64,000 bases of DNA from DATBVX01 sp963696675 (GTDB lineage Bacteria > Pseudomonadota > Gammaproteobacteria > Steroidobacterales > Steroidobacteraceae), in contig CAVOLM010000044.1 in the NCBI GenBank assembly GCA_963696675.1, positions 1 through 64,000 on the forward strand, given 5' to 3'. A program made the translations under genes and the position numbers. Every line of letters starts with the position of its first letter. Position 1 is the first letter of the stretch. This document shows positions 8,608 to 16,701 of the stretch, piece by piece. The notes under the pieces were generated by a model, which saw nothing but the letters and a program-made list of their open reading frames with translations, did not search any database and was not told the DNA's origin.

Positions 8608-8946
8608 ATGAAGCTCGTGGCGGCGATCATCAAGCCATTCAAGCTCGACGACGTGAGGCGTGCGATTGCCGACCTGGGCCTGCAGGGGCTGACCGTCACC
8701 GACGTGCTTGGACTGGGGCAACAACCGGTGCACCGCGAGTTTTACCGCTCCGCCGAGTACCCGATCGACCTCGCGCCGCGCACCAAGATCGAGGTCGCGG
8801 TCGAGGATGCGGTGCTCGAGCCGGTGATCGAAGCGATTGGCAACGTCGCACGCACCGGCCAGAAGGGCGATGGAAAGATTTTCGTGCTCGATCTCGTGCA
8901 AGTCGTGCGCATTCGCACCAACGAGATCGGCGCGGCAGCCATATGA
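8608..8946 (+). CDS. glnK: P-II nitrogen regulatory protein with divergent T-loop
   Basis: A 112-residue P-II protein (MKLVAAIIKPFKLDDVRRAI). It senses ATP/ADP and 2-oxoglutarate and blocks AmtB. The B-loop TGQKGDGKIFV is canonical. The T-loop differs from the usual GRQKGHTELYRGAEYVVDFL: it reads GQQPVHREFYRSAEYPIDLA. Tyr51, the uridylylation site, and Gln39, the 2-oxoglutarate contact, are kept. It lies 28 bases upstream of amtB and behind a sigma-54 promoter, so co-expression with amtB under nitrogen limitation is expected. Confidence 0.93.
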   Translation: MKLVAAIIKPFKLDDVRRAIADLGLQGLTVTDVLGLGQQPVHREFYRSAEYPIDLAPRTKIEVAVEDAVLEPVIEAIGNVARTGQKGDGKIFVLDLVQVVRIRTNEIGAAAI

Positions 8947-8974
8947 GCAGAGAACCGGCAAACGAGGAGTAACC

Positions 8975-10450
8975 GTGCAACACCTAACCGCAGACCCTTA
9001 CTTTCTCCGGCTCGTGCGCAGCCAGTCGCGCCGCTGGTTCACGCTGCCGATCCTGGCGGCGCTGGCCGTCCTGTTGCTGCCGGCGCTCGGCTTTGCACAA
9101 GACGCGGCCGCAACAGCGCCACCGCCCTCACCCAACAAGGGCGATACCGCCTGGATGCTGACCTCAACGGCACTCGTGCTGTTGATGTCGGTTCCAGGAC
9201 TGGCGCTCTTCTACGGGGGCCTGGTGCGCACCAAGAACATGCTGTCGGTGCTGATGCAGGTCTTCGTCGGCTTCTCGTTGATCACGGTGTTGTGGTGCGT
9301 GTACGGCTACTCACTCGCCTTCACGACCGGAAATGAGTTTGTCGGCGGAATGAGCCGCCTGTTCCTGAAGGGCACGTTCGATTCCGCCGCGGGCCTGTCG
9401 CTCGGCGCGACCTTCAGCAAGGGAACGCCGATGTACGAACTGGTGTTCGTCGCGTTCCAGGCGACCTTCGCAGCCATCACCTGCTGCCTGATCCTCGGAT
9501 CGCTCGTCGAGCGCATCAAGTTCTCCGCGATCCTCCTGTTCCTGGTGATCTGGTTCACCTTCAGTTACTGCCCCGTTGCGCACATGGTCTGGTTCTGGGC
9601 GGGGCCGGATGCGTACACCTCGCCGGATGTGGTCGATGCCACGAACAAGACGGCGGGTCTGCTCTGGCAGTGGGGCGCGCTCGATTTCGCGGGCGGAACG
9701 GTGGTGCATATCAATTCCGGCGTCGCCGGCCTGGTGGGTGCTTTCGTGCTCGGCAAGCGCATCGGTCTCGGGCGTGAATCGATGGCGCCTCACAACCTGA
9801 CCCTGACGATGGTGGGCGCCTCGCTCCTGTGGTTCGGGTGGTTCGGTTTCAACGCCGGCTCCGCGCTCGAAGCCAACGGCTCGGCTGCGCTCGCGTTCCT
9901 CAACACCTACCTCGCCACCGCATGCGCAGTGCTCTCATGGATGTTCGTGGAATGGATCGTCAAGGGTAGGCCCTCGATGCTCGGCGCCGCTTCGGGCGCC
10001 GTCGCGGGTCTAGTCGCGATCACGCCGGCCGCCGGCAACGTCGGCATTCCCGGCGCGTTCGTCATCGGGCTCGCGGCAGGCGTGGTCTGCCTGTGGGGCG
10101 TCACTGGCCTCAAGAAGCTCATCAAGGCGGACGACTCACTCGATGTGTTCGGCGTCCATGCGGTGGGCGGAACGCTGGGCGCGCTGCTCACGGGAATCTT
10201 CAATGCGCCGCAGCTCGGCGGGCCCGGACTCGTCACCGACTGGGTGACGGTGCAGATCGGCTACCCGGGCATCTGGGCGCAGTTCCTCATCCAGGCCAAA
10301 GCCGTGGGGCTCGTAATTGTCTGGACCGCCGTTGTCGCGTTCGTGGCCTTCTGGATCGTGAAGCTCCTGATCGGGCTGCGCGTCAGCGAGGAAGAGGAGC
10401 GCGAGGGGCTCGACATCACGGCCCACGGCGAGCGCGCTTACACAAGCTAA
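8975..10450 (+). CDS. amtB: AmtB-type ammonium transporter
   Basis: The GTG at 8975 follows a strong GAGGAG (8964-8969). A cleavable signal peptide ending ALGFAQ precedes about eleven membrane helices. Signatures include DTAWMLTSTALVLLMSVPGL, FALFYGG-type LALFYGGLVRTKNML, the twin-His positions in DFAGGTVVHINSG and DVFGVHAVGGTLGA, and the cytoplasmic gate region. Length (491 residues) fits precursors with signal peptides. It forms a trimeric ammonium channel in the inner membrane, gated by the P-II proteins encoded on both sides. It is intact. Confidence 0.96.
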   Translation: MQHLTADPYFLRLVRSQSRRWFTLPILAALAVLLLPALGFAQDAAATAPPPSPNKGDTAWMLTSTALVLLMSVPGLALFYGGLVRTKNMLSVLMQVFVGFSLITVLWCVYGYSLAFTTGNEFVGGMSRLFLKGTFDSAAGLSLGATFSKGTPMYELVFVAFQATFAAITCCLILGSLVERIKFSAILLFLVIWFTFSYCPVAHMVWFWAGPDAYTSPDVVDATNKTAGLLWQWGALDFAGGTVVHINSGVAGLVGAFVLGKRIGLGRESMAPHNLTLTMVGASLLWFGWFGFNAGSALEANGSAALAFLNTYLATACAVLSWMFVEWIVKGRPSMLGAASGAVAGLVAITPAAGNVGIPGAFVIGLAAGVVCLWGVTGLKKLIKADDSLDVFGVHAVGGTLGALLTGIFNAPQLGGPGLVTDWVTVQIGYPGIWAQFLIQAKAVGLVIVWTAVVAFVAFWIVKLLIGLRVSEEEEREGLDITAHGERAYTS

Positions 10451-10475
10451 GCTCTTGATCTACCTTACCTTTACT

Positions 10476-10506
10476 GGCCATGCCGCCCGCTGAGGGCGGC
10501 ATGGCC
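10476..10506 (+). terminator. Long GC hairpin after amtB
   Basis: A perfect 13-bp stem, GGCCATGCCGCCC paired with GGGCGGCATGGCC, encloses the loop GCTGA. It starts 26 bases after the amtB stop. There is no following T-run on the plus strand, so it may act as an attenuating or RNA-stabilising hairpin rather than a classical intrinsic terminator. Confidence 0.6.
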
Positions 10507-10579
10507 CCAAGGCCACTGTTAAACTGCGGCGCCGTAGAGTTTGAGATCGCTGCGGCGCACCGCTCCACGAGGTCAATCT

Positions 10580-10918
10580 ATGAAGCTGGTCACAGCGATC
10601 ATTAAGCCGTTCAAGCTCGACGATGTGCGTCAAAGCCTTGCGGAACTCGGCATTCAGGGAATCACTGTGACCGAGGTCAAAGGTTTCGGACGGCAGAAAG
10701 GCCACACTGAGCTGTATCGTGGCGCCGAGTACGTGGTCGATTTTCTCCCCAAGGTGAAAATCGAGCTGGCGGTGCCGGATGACCGGGTCGAACAGGTCCT
10801 GGAATCGATCACTGCGGTCGCCCGCACCGGGAAGATCGGCGACGGCAAGATCTTCGTGATGGACCTCGGCCACGCGGTGCGAATTCGCACCGGGGAGACA
10901 GACGCGAACGCGCTATAG
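10580..10918 (+). CDS. glnB: P-II nitrogen regulatory protein, canonical form
   Basis: A 112-residue P-II protein whose T-loop (GRQKGHTELYRGAEYVVDFL) and B-loop (TGKIGDGKIFVMDL) match the standard GlnB/GlnK sequence, including Tyr51. GAGGT lies nine bases before ATG 10580. It is separated from amtB by a strong hairpin, so it probably has its own promoter. Whether it is GlnB or GlnK cannot be decided by sequence alone. Together with the divergent copy at 8608 it provides two P-II sensors around one transporter. Confidence 0.93.
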   Translation: MKLVTAIIKPFKLDDVRQSLAELGIQGITVTEVKGFGRQKGHTELYRGAEYVVDFLPKVKIELAVPDDRVEQVLESITAVARTGKIGDGKIFVMDLGHAVRIRTGETDANAL

Positions 10919-10933
10919 CGAGCGTGTTGCGGC

Positions 10934-10955
10934 ATCCTCCCCGGAGTTGGAGGAT
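10934..10955 (+). promoter_or_regulatory. Hairpin covering the Shine-Dalgarno of the DUF4124 gene
   Basis: ATCCTCC (10934-10940) can pair with GGAGGAT (10949-10955). The second arm contains the ribosome binding site for ATG 10962. Pairing would hide it; an alternative GGAG in the loop remains free. Functional control is only an inference. Confidence 0.3.
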
Positions 10956-10961
10956 CGGAAA

Positions 10962-11507
10962 ATGCTCAAGCGAATTACCTGGGGTTTGCTGCTGGCCAGC
11001 CTGTCGATGGCGGCTTCAGCCGACGTATTCCGCTGGGTCGACACTGAGGGCCGGGTGCACTACAGCGATCGCCCGGAAGTCGAAAACGCAGTGCGCGTCG
11101 TCGGCGTTTCCACGCACGCCTCCGATTCGGCCGCCATCGCCGCGCGCATGCAAGCCGAAAGCGACCAGCGTGCCAAGCTTGCCGCCCAGGAAACACAGCA
11201 GGCTGCTGACCAGAACGCTGCCAAGGCCGTGCAGAAGGACGTCGGCAAGTCACGCGAGGATCAGTGCAAGGAAGCCAAGGAGCGCTATCGCGTCGCCATC
11301 GAATCGCAGAAGCTCTACCGCGTCGGCAAGGACGGCGAGCGGCAGTACCTCACCTCGCAGGAAATCGACGAGGCACGCCTGAACTCCCGCAAGGACATGG
11401 ATACGGTCTGCGGTCAGGCCGGCAGACTGAGCCCCAACCAACGTTCCTGCAGCGGGCCTGCTAGAGTGTCCGCCCGCGCAGCGCCCGGACTTCTCCCGGC
11501 GCGCTGA
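10962..11507 (+). CDS. DUF4124-domain periplasmic protein
   Basis: A 181-residue protein with signal peptide MLKRITWGLLLASLSMAASA, then the DUF4124 core DVFRWVDTEGRVHYSDRPE (about residues 21-39), a proteobacterial domain of unknown function thought to be periplasmic. A Gln/Ala-rich helical stretch and a conserved-looking tail (QYLTSQEIDEARLNSRKDMD) follow. The last 30 residues (AGRLSPNQRS onward) look unlike coding sequence of the family and may reflect an uncorrected indel near the end. Confidence 0.78.
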   Translation: MLKRITWGLLLASLSMAASADVFRWVDTEGRVHYSDRPEVENAVRVVGVSTHASDSAAIAARMQAESDQRAKLAAQETQQAADQNAAKAVQKDVGKSREDQCKEAKERYRVAIESQKLYRVGKDGERQYLTSQEIDEARLNSRKDMDTVCGQAGRLSPNQRSCSGPARVSARAAPGLLPAR

Positions 11508-11536
11508 GCATCCATCCACGCGTTCGGAGCGCTGAC

Positions 11537-12433
11537 ATGCGCGTAGGCTTCATCGGGCTCGGCGCCATGGGCCGATACATGGCGGCCAATCTTCACCAGG
11601 CCGGTTTGCTCACCGCAGTTTTCAATCGCACCCTGGCGAAGGCCGAGACCTTCGCACGGGAAACAGGTTGTGCAGCGGTGCGCTCTCCGGCGGACCTCCC
11701 CAGGCATTGCGACACGGTCGTCGTGTGCGTGTCGGCGGACCCTGATGTACGGGAAATCATCGACGCACTGGCGCCGGCGCTGCCGCGCGGCGCATTGGTC
11801 ATCGATTGCTCGACGGTCAGCGCCCCCACCGCGCGGGAAGTCGCCGGACAACTCTCCGCCGTAGGGGTCGATTTCCTCGACTGCCCGGTCAGTGGCGGCG
11901 TCGAAGGCGCGCGGGATGCGACGCTTGCGATCATGGTGGGCGGCGAGCCGGCCGCATTCGAGCGCGCACAGCCGGTGCTCCGCGCCATGGGAAAGACGGT
12001 CACGCATCTGGGACCGAGTGGTGCAGGTCAGGCGGCCAAAGCCACCAACCAGATCATGTGCGCCGGCGTGATCCAGGCCGTCGCGGAAGCCATGGCCTTC
12101 GCGCGTGCCGAGGGTCTGCCGCTCGACAAGCTCATCGACACTCTGAGCAAGGGCGCGGGTTCCAGCTGGTACTTCGTCAATCGCGCGCCGAACATTGTGC
12201 GTGGCAGCTTCCCGGCTGGGTTCCGGGTGCGACTGCACGAAAAGGACCTCAAGATCTGCCGTGAAATGGCCGCAAGCCGCGGCGTGCAGTTGCCGGTGAT
12301 CGAAATGACCCTGGTGCACTACCGGCGCCTGATCGAGCAAGGATTCGGCGATGAGGACATCTCGAGCCTGTACCGCCTCAAGGCGGCGCTTTTCGACGAG
12401 GCGCGGGCTGCGGGACGTTCCGCGGCCAGCTGA
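11537..12433 (+). CDS. NAD(P)-dependent beta-hydroxyacid dehydrogenase (3-hydroxyisobutyrate dehydrogenase family)
   Basis: A 298-residue protein with the N-terminal dinucleotide motif GFIGLGAMGRYMAANL, the substrate-binding segment DCPVSGGVEGARDATLAIMV and the catalytic Lys in GAGQAAKATNQIM. These are the standard motifs of the HIBADH/GarR/tartronate semialdehyde reductase family, which oxidises beta-hydroxyacids. The precise substrate is unclear. It ends three bases before the histidine kinase start, so transcription is probably shared, though the functions look unrelated. It is intact. Confidence 0.88.
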   Translation: MRVGFIGLGAMGRYMAANLHQAGLLTAVFNRTLAKAETFARETGCAAVRSPADLPRHCDTVVVCVSADPDVREIIDALAPALPRGALVIDCSTVSAPTAREVAGQLSAVGVDFLDCPVSGGVEGARDATLAIMVGGEPAAFERAQPVLRAMGKTVTHLGPSGAGQAAKATNQIMCAGVIQAVAEAMAFARAEGLPLDKLIDTLSKGAGSSWYFVNRAPNIVRGSFPAGFRVRLHEKDLKICREMAASRGVQLPVIEMTLVHYRRLIEQGFGDEDISSLYRLKAALFDEARAAGRSAAS

Positions 12434-12436
12434 GCC

Positions 12437-13537
12437 ATGAACCGCCCGGTACCCGACTCTCCCGCGGCACCGGCGCCCTCTTTCTACCTGCCGGACTTCT
12501 GCGCCACCCTGACGGTGCTCGCCGTCGTGTTGATCGCGGAACTCGTGGCCCTGGTGCTGACGCTCGCGCGCGAAGAGCTGAAACATGGGTTCTGGATCGA
12601 CCTCGCACGCACTTCCCTCTTCCTGCTCTGGATCAGCCTGAGCAGCGCAGCGGTGTTGTGCTATACCCGCCCCCTGCTAGCGCGCATGAGTGTGCAACGC
12701 GCTTCAGCCGTGTCGCTCGGCTTGCTGCTCGCGGTGACGCTGATCATTTCGGAGGTCACGTTCTGGCTGGGGCAGCGCTGGTTCGGCGGCCTTGATAGCA
12801 GTGTCGGGAGCCTGTTCCCGACCGGTCACGCGAATTTCCTGCTGCGAAACCTGCTGATCTCCTTCATCGTGAGTGCCCTGGCACTGCGGTATTTCTACAT
12901 TGCGCACGAGTGGCGGCGCACGGTGGAGAGCCGTGCGCGCCTGCGGATCGATGCGCTCCAGGCGCGCATCCGTCCGCATTTCCTCTTCAACAGCATGAAC
13001 ACGATCGCCTCCCTCACCCGTTCGAACCCGGCCATGGCCGAGGAGGCGGTGGAAGACCTGGCGGACCTCTTCAGGGCCAACCTGCGCGAAACGCGCACGC
13101 AGATTCCCCTCAAGGAGGAACTGGAGGTCGCCCGCCTGTATCAGCGCATCGAGGAGCTGCGGCTCGGGCCACGTCTCAAAGTGAAGTGGAACGTGCAGGC
13201 GCTGCCGATGGACACGCTGGTGCCGAGCCTGGTGGTCCAGCCGCTGCTGGAGAACGCGATCTATCACGGCATCGAGCCGTTGCCGGATGGCGGCACCGTC
13301 GTCGTGAGCGGCGCGCGCAATGGCGAGATGCTCGAGCTCTCGATCGCCAACCCGGTGCACAAGGACCCGGGCAGCAGCCCGCGCAGCGGCAACCGCATCG
13401 CGCTCGACAACATCCGCGAGCGCCTCGAGCTCGCCTACCAGGGTCGCGCACGGATGGATGTGGAGAATCGCGGCGATGAGTACGTCGTGAAGCTCACCTT
13501 CCCGCGCGTGCATCCGGCCGAGGTGGCGGTTCGATGA
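12437..13537 (+). CDS. LytS/AlgZ-type sensor histidine kinase
   Basis: A 366-residue membrane kinase. Four or so hydrophobic segments occupy residues 15-155. The His_kinase domain follows with phospho-acceptor His181 in IRPHFLFNSMNTIASL, and an HATPase with the N-box VVQPLLENAIYHGIEPLPDG. This layout matches AlgZ (FimS) of pseudomonads and YehU/LytS. The stop overlaps the response regulator start by four bases (ATGA), so the pair is translationally coupled. The N-terminal membrane region is the likely signal detector. It is intact. Confidence 0.88.
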   Translation: MNRPVPDSPAAPAPSFYLPDFCATLTVLAVVLIAELVALVLTLAREELKHGFWIDLARTSLFLLWISLSSAAVLCYTRPLLARMSVQRASAVSLGLLLAVTLIISEVTFWLGQRWFGGLDSSVGSLFPTGHANFLLRNLLISFIVSALALRYFYIAHEWRRTVESRARLRIDALQARIRPHFLFNSMNTIASLTRSNPAMAEEAVEDLADLFRANLRETRTQIPLKEELEVARLYQRIEELRLGPRLKVKWNVQALPMDTLVPSLVVQPLLENAIYHGIEPLPDGGTVVVSGARNGEMLELSIANPVHKDPGSSPRSGNRIALDNIRERLELAYQGRARMDVENRGDEYVVKLTFPRVHPAEVAVR

Positions 13538-14265
13538 GGGTCCTGATCGTCGACGACGAGCCGCCCGCGCGCGAGCGTCTGAAGCGGCTGCTGGAGGAAA
13601 TCGACGCCTGCGAGCTCGCGGGCGAGGCCGGCAATGGCGCCGAGGCCATCGCACTCGCCGTGCGCCTCGCGCCCGACGTGGTGCTGATGGACATTCGCAT
13701 GCCTGGAATGGATGGCGTCGAAGCGGCGCGCCATCTTGGGCAGCTCGATGAGCCGCCGGCGATCATTTTCATCACGGCGTACGATGAGTACGCGCTGCGG
13801 GCCTTCGATACCAGCGCCGTCGGGTACCTGCTGAAGCCCGTTCGGCGCGAGAAGCTTGCCGACACGCTGACACGCGCGGCGCGGCTCACCAAGCCGCAAC
13901 TGGCGGCGATCGCCAAGGCCGCCGCTCCGAGGCAGCGACGCACGCATCTTTCGGTCCGCATCCGCGGCGAGCTGCGCCTGATCCCGATCGAAGACGTGCT
14001 CTATTTCCTTGCCGACCAGAAGTACGTCACGGTGCGCCATCGTGGCGGCGAAGATCTCATCGAGGAGTCCCTGAAGTCCCTCGAAGAGGAATTCGACCCG
14101 GACTTCCTGCGCATCCACCGCAACTCGCTGGTCGCCGTCCGGCATATCGCCTCCATCGAACGCTCCGGCGAGGGTCAATACTCGGTGCGACTGCGTGGCG
14201 TCGAGAGTGATCTGCCGGTCAGTCGCCGTCTGGCGACGGAAGTGTTGCGCAGATTCCGCGGTTGA
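13534..14265 (+). CDS. algR: AlgR-type LytTR response regulator
   Basis: A 243-residue protein. The receiver domain (MRVLIVDDEPPARERLKRLL, phospho-acceptor Asp53 in VVLMDIRMPG) is followed by a C-terminal LytTR DNA-binding domain (about residues 135-240, with LSVRIRGELRLIPIEDVLYF and FLRIHRNSLVAVRHI). It pairs with the upstream kinase. In pseudomonads algZR lies beside hemC-hemD-hemX-hemY; here hemX-hemY follow directly. Its targets in this organism are unknown. Confidence 0.9.
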   Translation: MRVLIVDDEPPARERLKRLLEEIDACELAGEAGNGAEAIALAVRLAPDVVLMDIRMPGMDGVEAARHLGQLDEPPAIIFITAYDEYALRAFDTSAVGYLLKPVRREKLADTLTRAARLTKPQLAAIAKAAAPRQRRTHLSVRIRGELRLIPIEDVLYFLADQKYVTVRHRGGEDLIEESLKSLEEEFDPDFLRIHRNSLVAVRHIASIERSGEGQYSVRLRGVESDLPVSRRLATEVLRRFRG

Positions 14266-14361
14266 GACCGTGAGCCGGCTCGCCCGCGGCGCGCGCGAGA
14301 TGCAATGGCCGCAGCGCGGCGTCATACTAGTCGCGCATTCCGGACCCCTTCGCTTCTCCAC

Positions 14362-15448
14362 ATGGATCAGCAAACCGTTTCACCGCCCGACGGCCCCTTG
14401 CCGTCCGCGGAAGGCGATCGTCGCCACGCGGAGCGTCGGCAAGAGAATCGCAACAAGCTCGAGCGCGTCTCGATACGCGGCCTGCTCGCCGTGCTCCTCG
14501 CCTGCATCGCGATCGGTTTCGCCGCGTTCGCGATCTGGCAGGCCGCCCGCGCTGGCCGAACGCTCACGGACATTCGCGATCAGCAGTCGCAGCTCGTTGC
14601 GGACAATGCGAAGTTGCGCGAAGAGCTCGCCACACTGGCGGGCCGCATCGATGCCAACACCAACCGGGTCGAAGAGCTCGGCACCCTCGGGCCGCGGCTT
14701 TCAGAGCTCGGCGACTCGCTTCGCGGAACTGCGTGATCGCACCGAAGGAGCGCAACGCGCCTGGACCAATGCAGAGGCGCACTACCTCCTGGAAATCGCC
14801 AACCGGCGCCTGACACTCGATCACGATTGGGGTTCGGCGCTTGCGGCGCTGGAAGCAGCCGATGAGCGACTGCAATCCCTCAAGGACCCGTCCCTCAACC
14901 CGACGCGACGCGCCCTCGCGTCCGAGATCCAGGCGTTGCGCAATGTCGTGCAGCCCGACCTGCCGGGTATTACTTCACGCCTTGCGAGTGCGGAAGAGAT
15001 TGCGGGCTCTCTGCCCGTGCTGGGGGCAATCCAGGAGGACTACTCGCCCGATCGCCCAGTCGCTGGCTCCCCGCCCGGACTGGCGCGCGCCTGGCAGGTG
15101 ATCCGCGCATCACTCGTCGGCATGGTGAGTATCCGCCGGATCGGCGCTGACGCGGTCGAGCTCGTTTCCTTCGAAGAGCAGACGGTGAGGCGCGAGCACA
15201 TGCAGCTGCTGCTGTTCGCGACCCGCCTTGCCGCAGCCCGTGGCGATGAAGAGAGCTACAAGGCGAATCTCGCAGCGGCACGGGTGTGGCTCGAGCAGGT
15301 GTTCGACCCGGCGGACACGCGCGTTGCGAACCTGCGCCAGGAGCTGGCGATGCTCGACAAAGCCCCGATCACGCCGGCACTCCCGGACATCTCCCGGTCG
15401 CTGAAGCTTCTCGAAGCGCATGACGCGCGCACGCGGGGCCGCACGTGA
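14362..15448 (+). CDS. hemX: HemX-family membrane protein (one frameshift)
   Basis: Annotated in many genomes as uroporphyrin-III C-methyltransferase, but this family lacks a methyltransferase fold. A basic cytoplasmic N-terminus, one membrane helix (GLLAVLLACIAIGFAAFAIW) and a periplasmic coiled coil are followed, after a shift near 14715, by the conserved AQRAWTNAEAHYLLEIANRR segment. The C-terminal end overlaps the GTG of hemY (GTGA). Its role in heme synthesis is inferred from context. The frameshift lies in the coiled coil and both halves are otherwise clean. Confidence 0.82.
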
Positions 15449-16686
15449 GACGCACGGCGTATCTCATCGGTGTGCTGATTGCCGCGGCTGCGATCGCCTC
15501 GGCCCTGCGCGTCGATGCCGGGTATGTTGCGATCAGCTTCCTCGGCGTGCTCATCGAGATGTCAGTGGTCACGCTGGTGCTGCTGATTCTCGCGACGTTC
15601 CTGCTGCTGTGGCTGCTCGTCAGTTTGGTGCGAATGCGCAAGCTCCGTCGCGAAGCGCAGGCTGCCAAGCGCGATCAGCGCGCTCGCCTCGACCTTGCAC
15701 GCGGCGTATTCGAACTTGCGGAGGGCAACTGGCCGACTGCGGAGATCACGAGCACGCGCAGCGCGCGCGACAACGTGCAGCCCGCCGTGAACTACCTGAT
15801 TGCGGCGCGCGCGGCGGATCTGCAGGGCGCGCACGAGCGCCGTGCCGGATGGCTGCGCATGGCACGCGAGGCCGCGCCCGACGAGATCGCGCCGGTGCTC
15901 GTGACCCAGGCGGAGATGCAGCTCAAGAATGGGCAGTTCGAGGCCGCACGCGCGACCTTGCAGGAACTCGATGCCTCCGGTCACCAGAATCCGCGGGGCC
16001 TGTTGCTGCTGGCGCGGCTGTATCGGCAGTCGGGCGAGTTCGAGAAATTGCGCGCGCTCGAATCGAAACTGCGCGGTGCGCGCGGCGTTCGTGCCGCCGC
16101 GGTCGATGAGCTGATGGATCAAGCCTACCTCGAGATGCTGCGAGTCGCGGCCGAGAGTGGCAACGCTGAGCGGCTGGATCGCGCCTGGAACGATGCTTCC
16201 AAGCCCGCCACGCGCCGCCCTGACATCCTGCTCGCGTACGCGCGTGGCGCAATGAAATGTCGCAATCACGCCGCGGCAGAGAAGGTGCTGAGGGACTTCC
16301 TCGATGATGAGTGGAACGATGCGCTGGCGGCGCTTTACGGCGAGCTGGAGCTGCCCAACCCCCTCGAACCTCTCGCAGTCGCTGAGAAGTGGCTGCGCTC
16401 ACGTCGCGAGGATCCAGTGCTCCTCGTGAGTTGTGCGCGGCTCAGCATGCGCGCGGAGCTCTATGGCAAGGCACGCAGTTACCTCGAGACCAGCCTGATG
16501 ATCCGGCGCGATCCGGTGACGTATCAGTTGCTCGGGACTCTGCTCGATGAGCTCGGCGAGAAGGAGCATGCGGCTCGCGTATTGCACGACGGTCTTGCCA
16601 TGGCCATCGGCCGCAAGGCGAATCTGCCCAAGATCAAGCTGCGCCGCACGCAGATCCGCGCCGACGGCGGTGGCTGGCGCACCTGA
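15445..16686 (+). CDS. hemY: HemY-type TPR membrane protein
   Basis: A 413-residue protein from GTG 15445. Two N-terminal membrane helices (YLIGVLIAAAAIASALRV and VVTLVLLILATFLLLWLLVS) are followed by TPR-like repeats (GARGVRAAAVDELMDQAYLE and YGKARSYLETSLMIRRDPVT). This is the proteobacterial HemY_N family, linked to late heme biosynthesis by position; it is not the protoporphyrinogen oxidase of Gram-positives. It is translationally coupled to hemX. Confidence 0.87.
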   Translation: MRRTAYLIGVLIAAAAIASALRVDAGYVAISFLGVLIEMSVVTLVLLILATFLLLWLLVSLVRMRKLRREAQAAKRDQRARLDLARGVFELAEGNWPTAEITSTRSARDNVQPAVNYLIAARAADLQGAHERRAGWLRMAREAAPDEIAPVLVTQAEMQLKNGQFEAARATLQELDASGHQNPRGLLLLARLYRQSGEFEKLRALESKLRGARGVRAAAVDELMDQAYLEMLRVAAESGNAERLDRAWNDASKPATRRPDILLAYARGAMKCRNHAAAEKVLRDFLDDEWNDALAALYGELELPNPLEPLAVAEKWLRSRREDPVLLVSCARLSMRAELYGKARSYLETSLMIRRDPVTYQLLGTLLDELGEKEHAARVLHDGLAMAIGRKANLPKIKLRRTQIRADGGGWRT

Positions 16687-16701
16687 GCACTTCGGGTGAC
16701 C

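Noticed and set aside
12704..14373. Long antisense frames over the two-component genes
   Set aside because: Compositional shadows with Arg/His/Ala-rich translations and no recognisable domains.
14362..15448. HemX as a true uroporphyrinogen-III methyltransferase
   Set aside because: The sequence has one membrane helix and a coiled coil but none of the SAM-binding motifs of SUMT enzymes.
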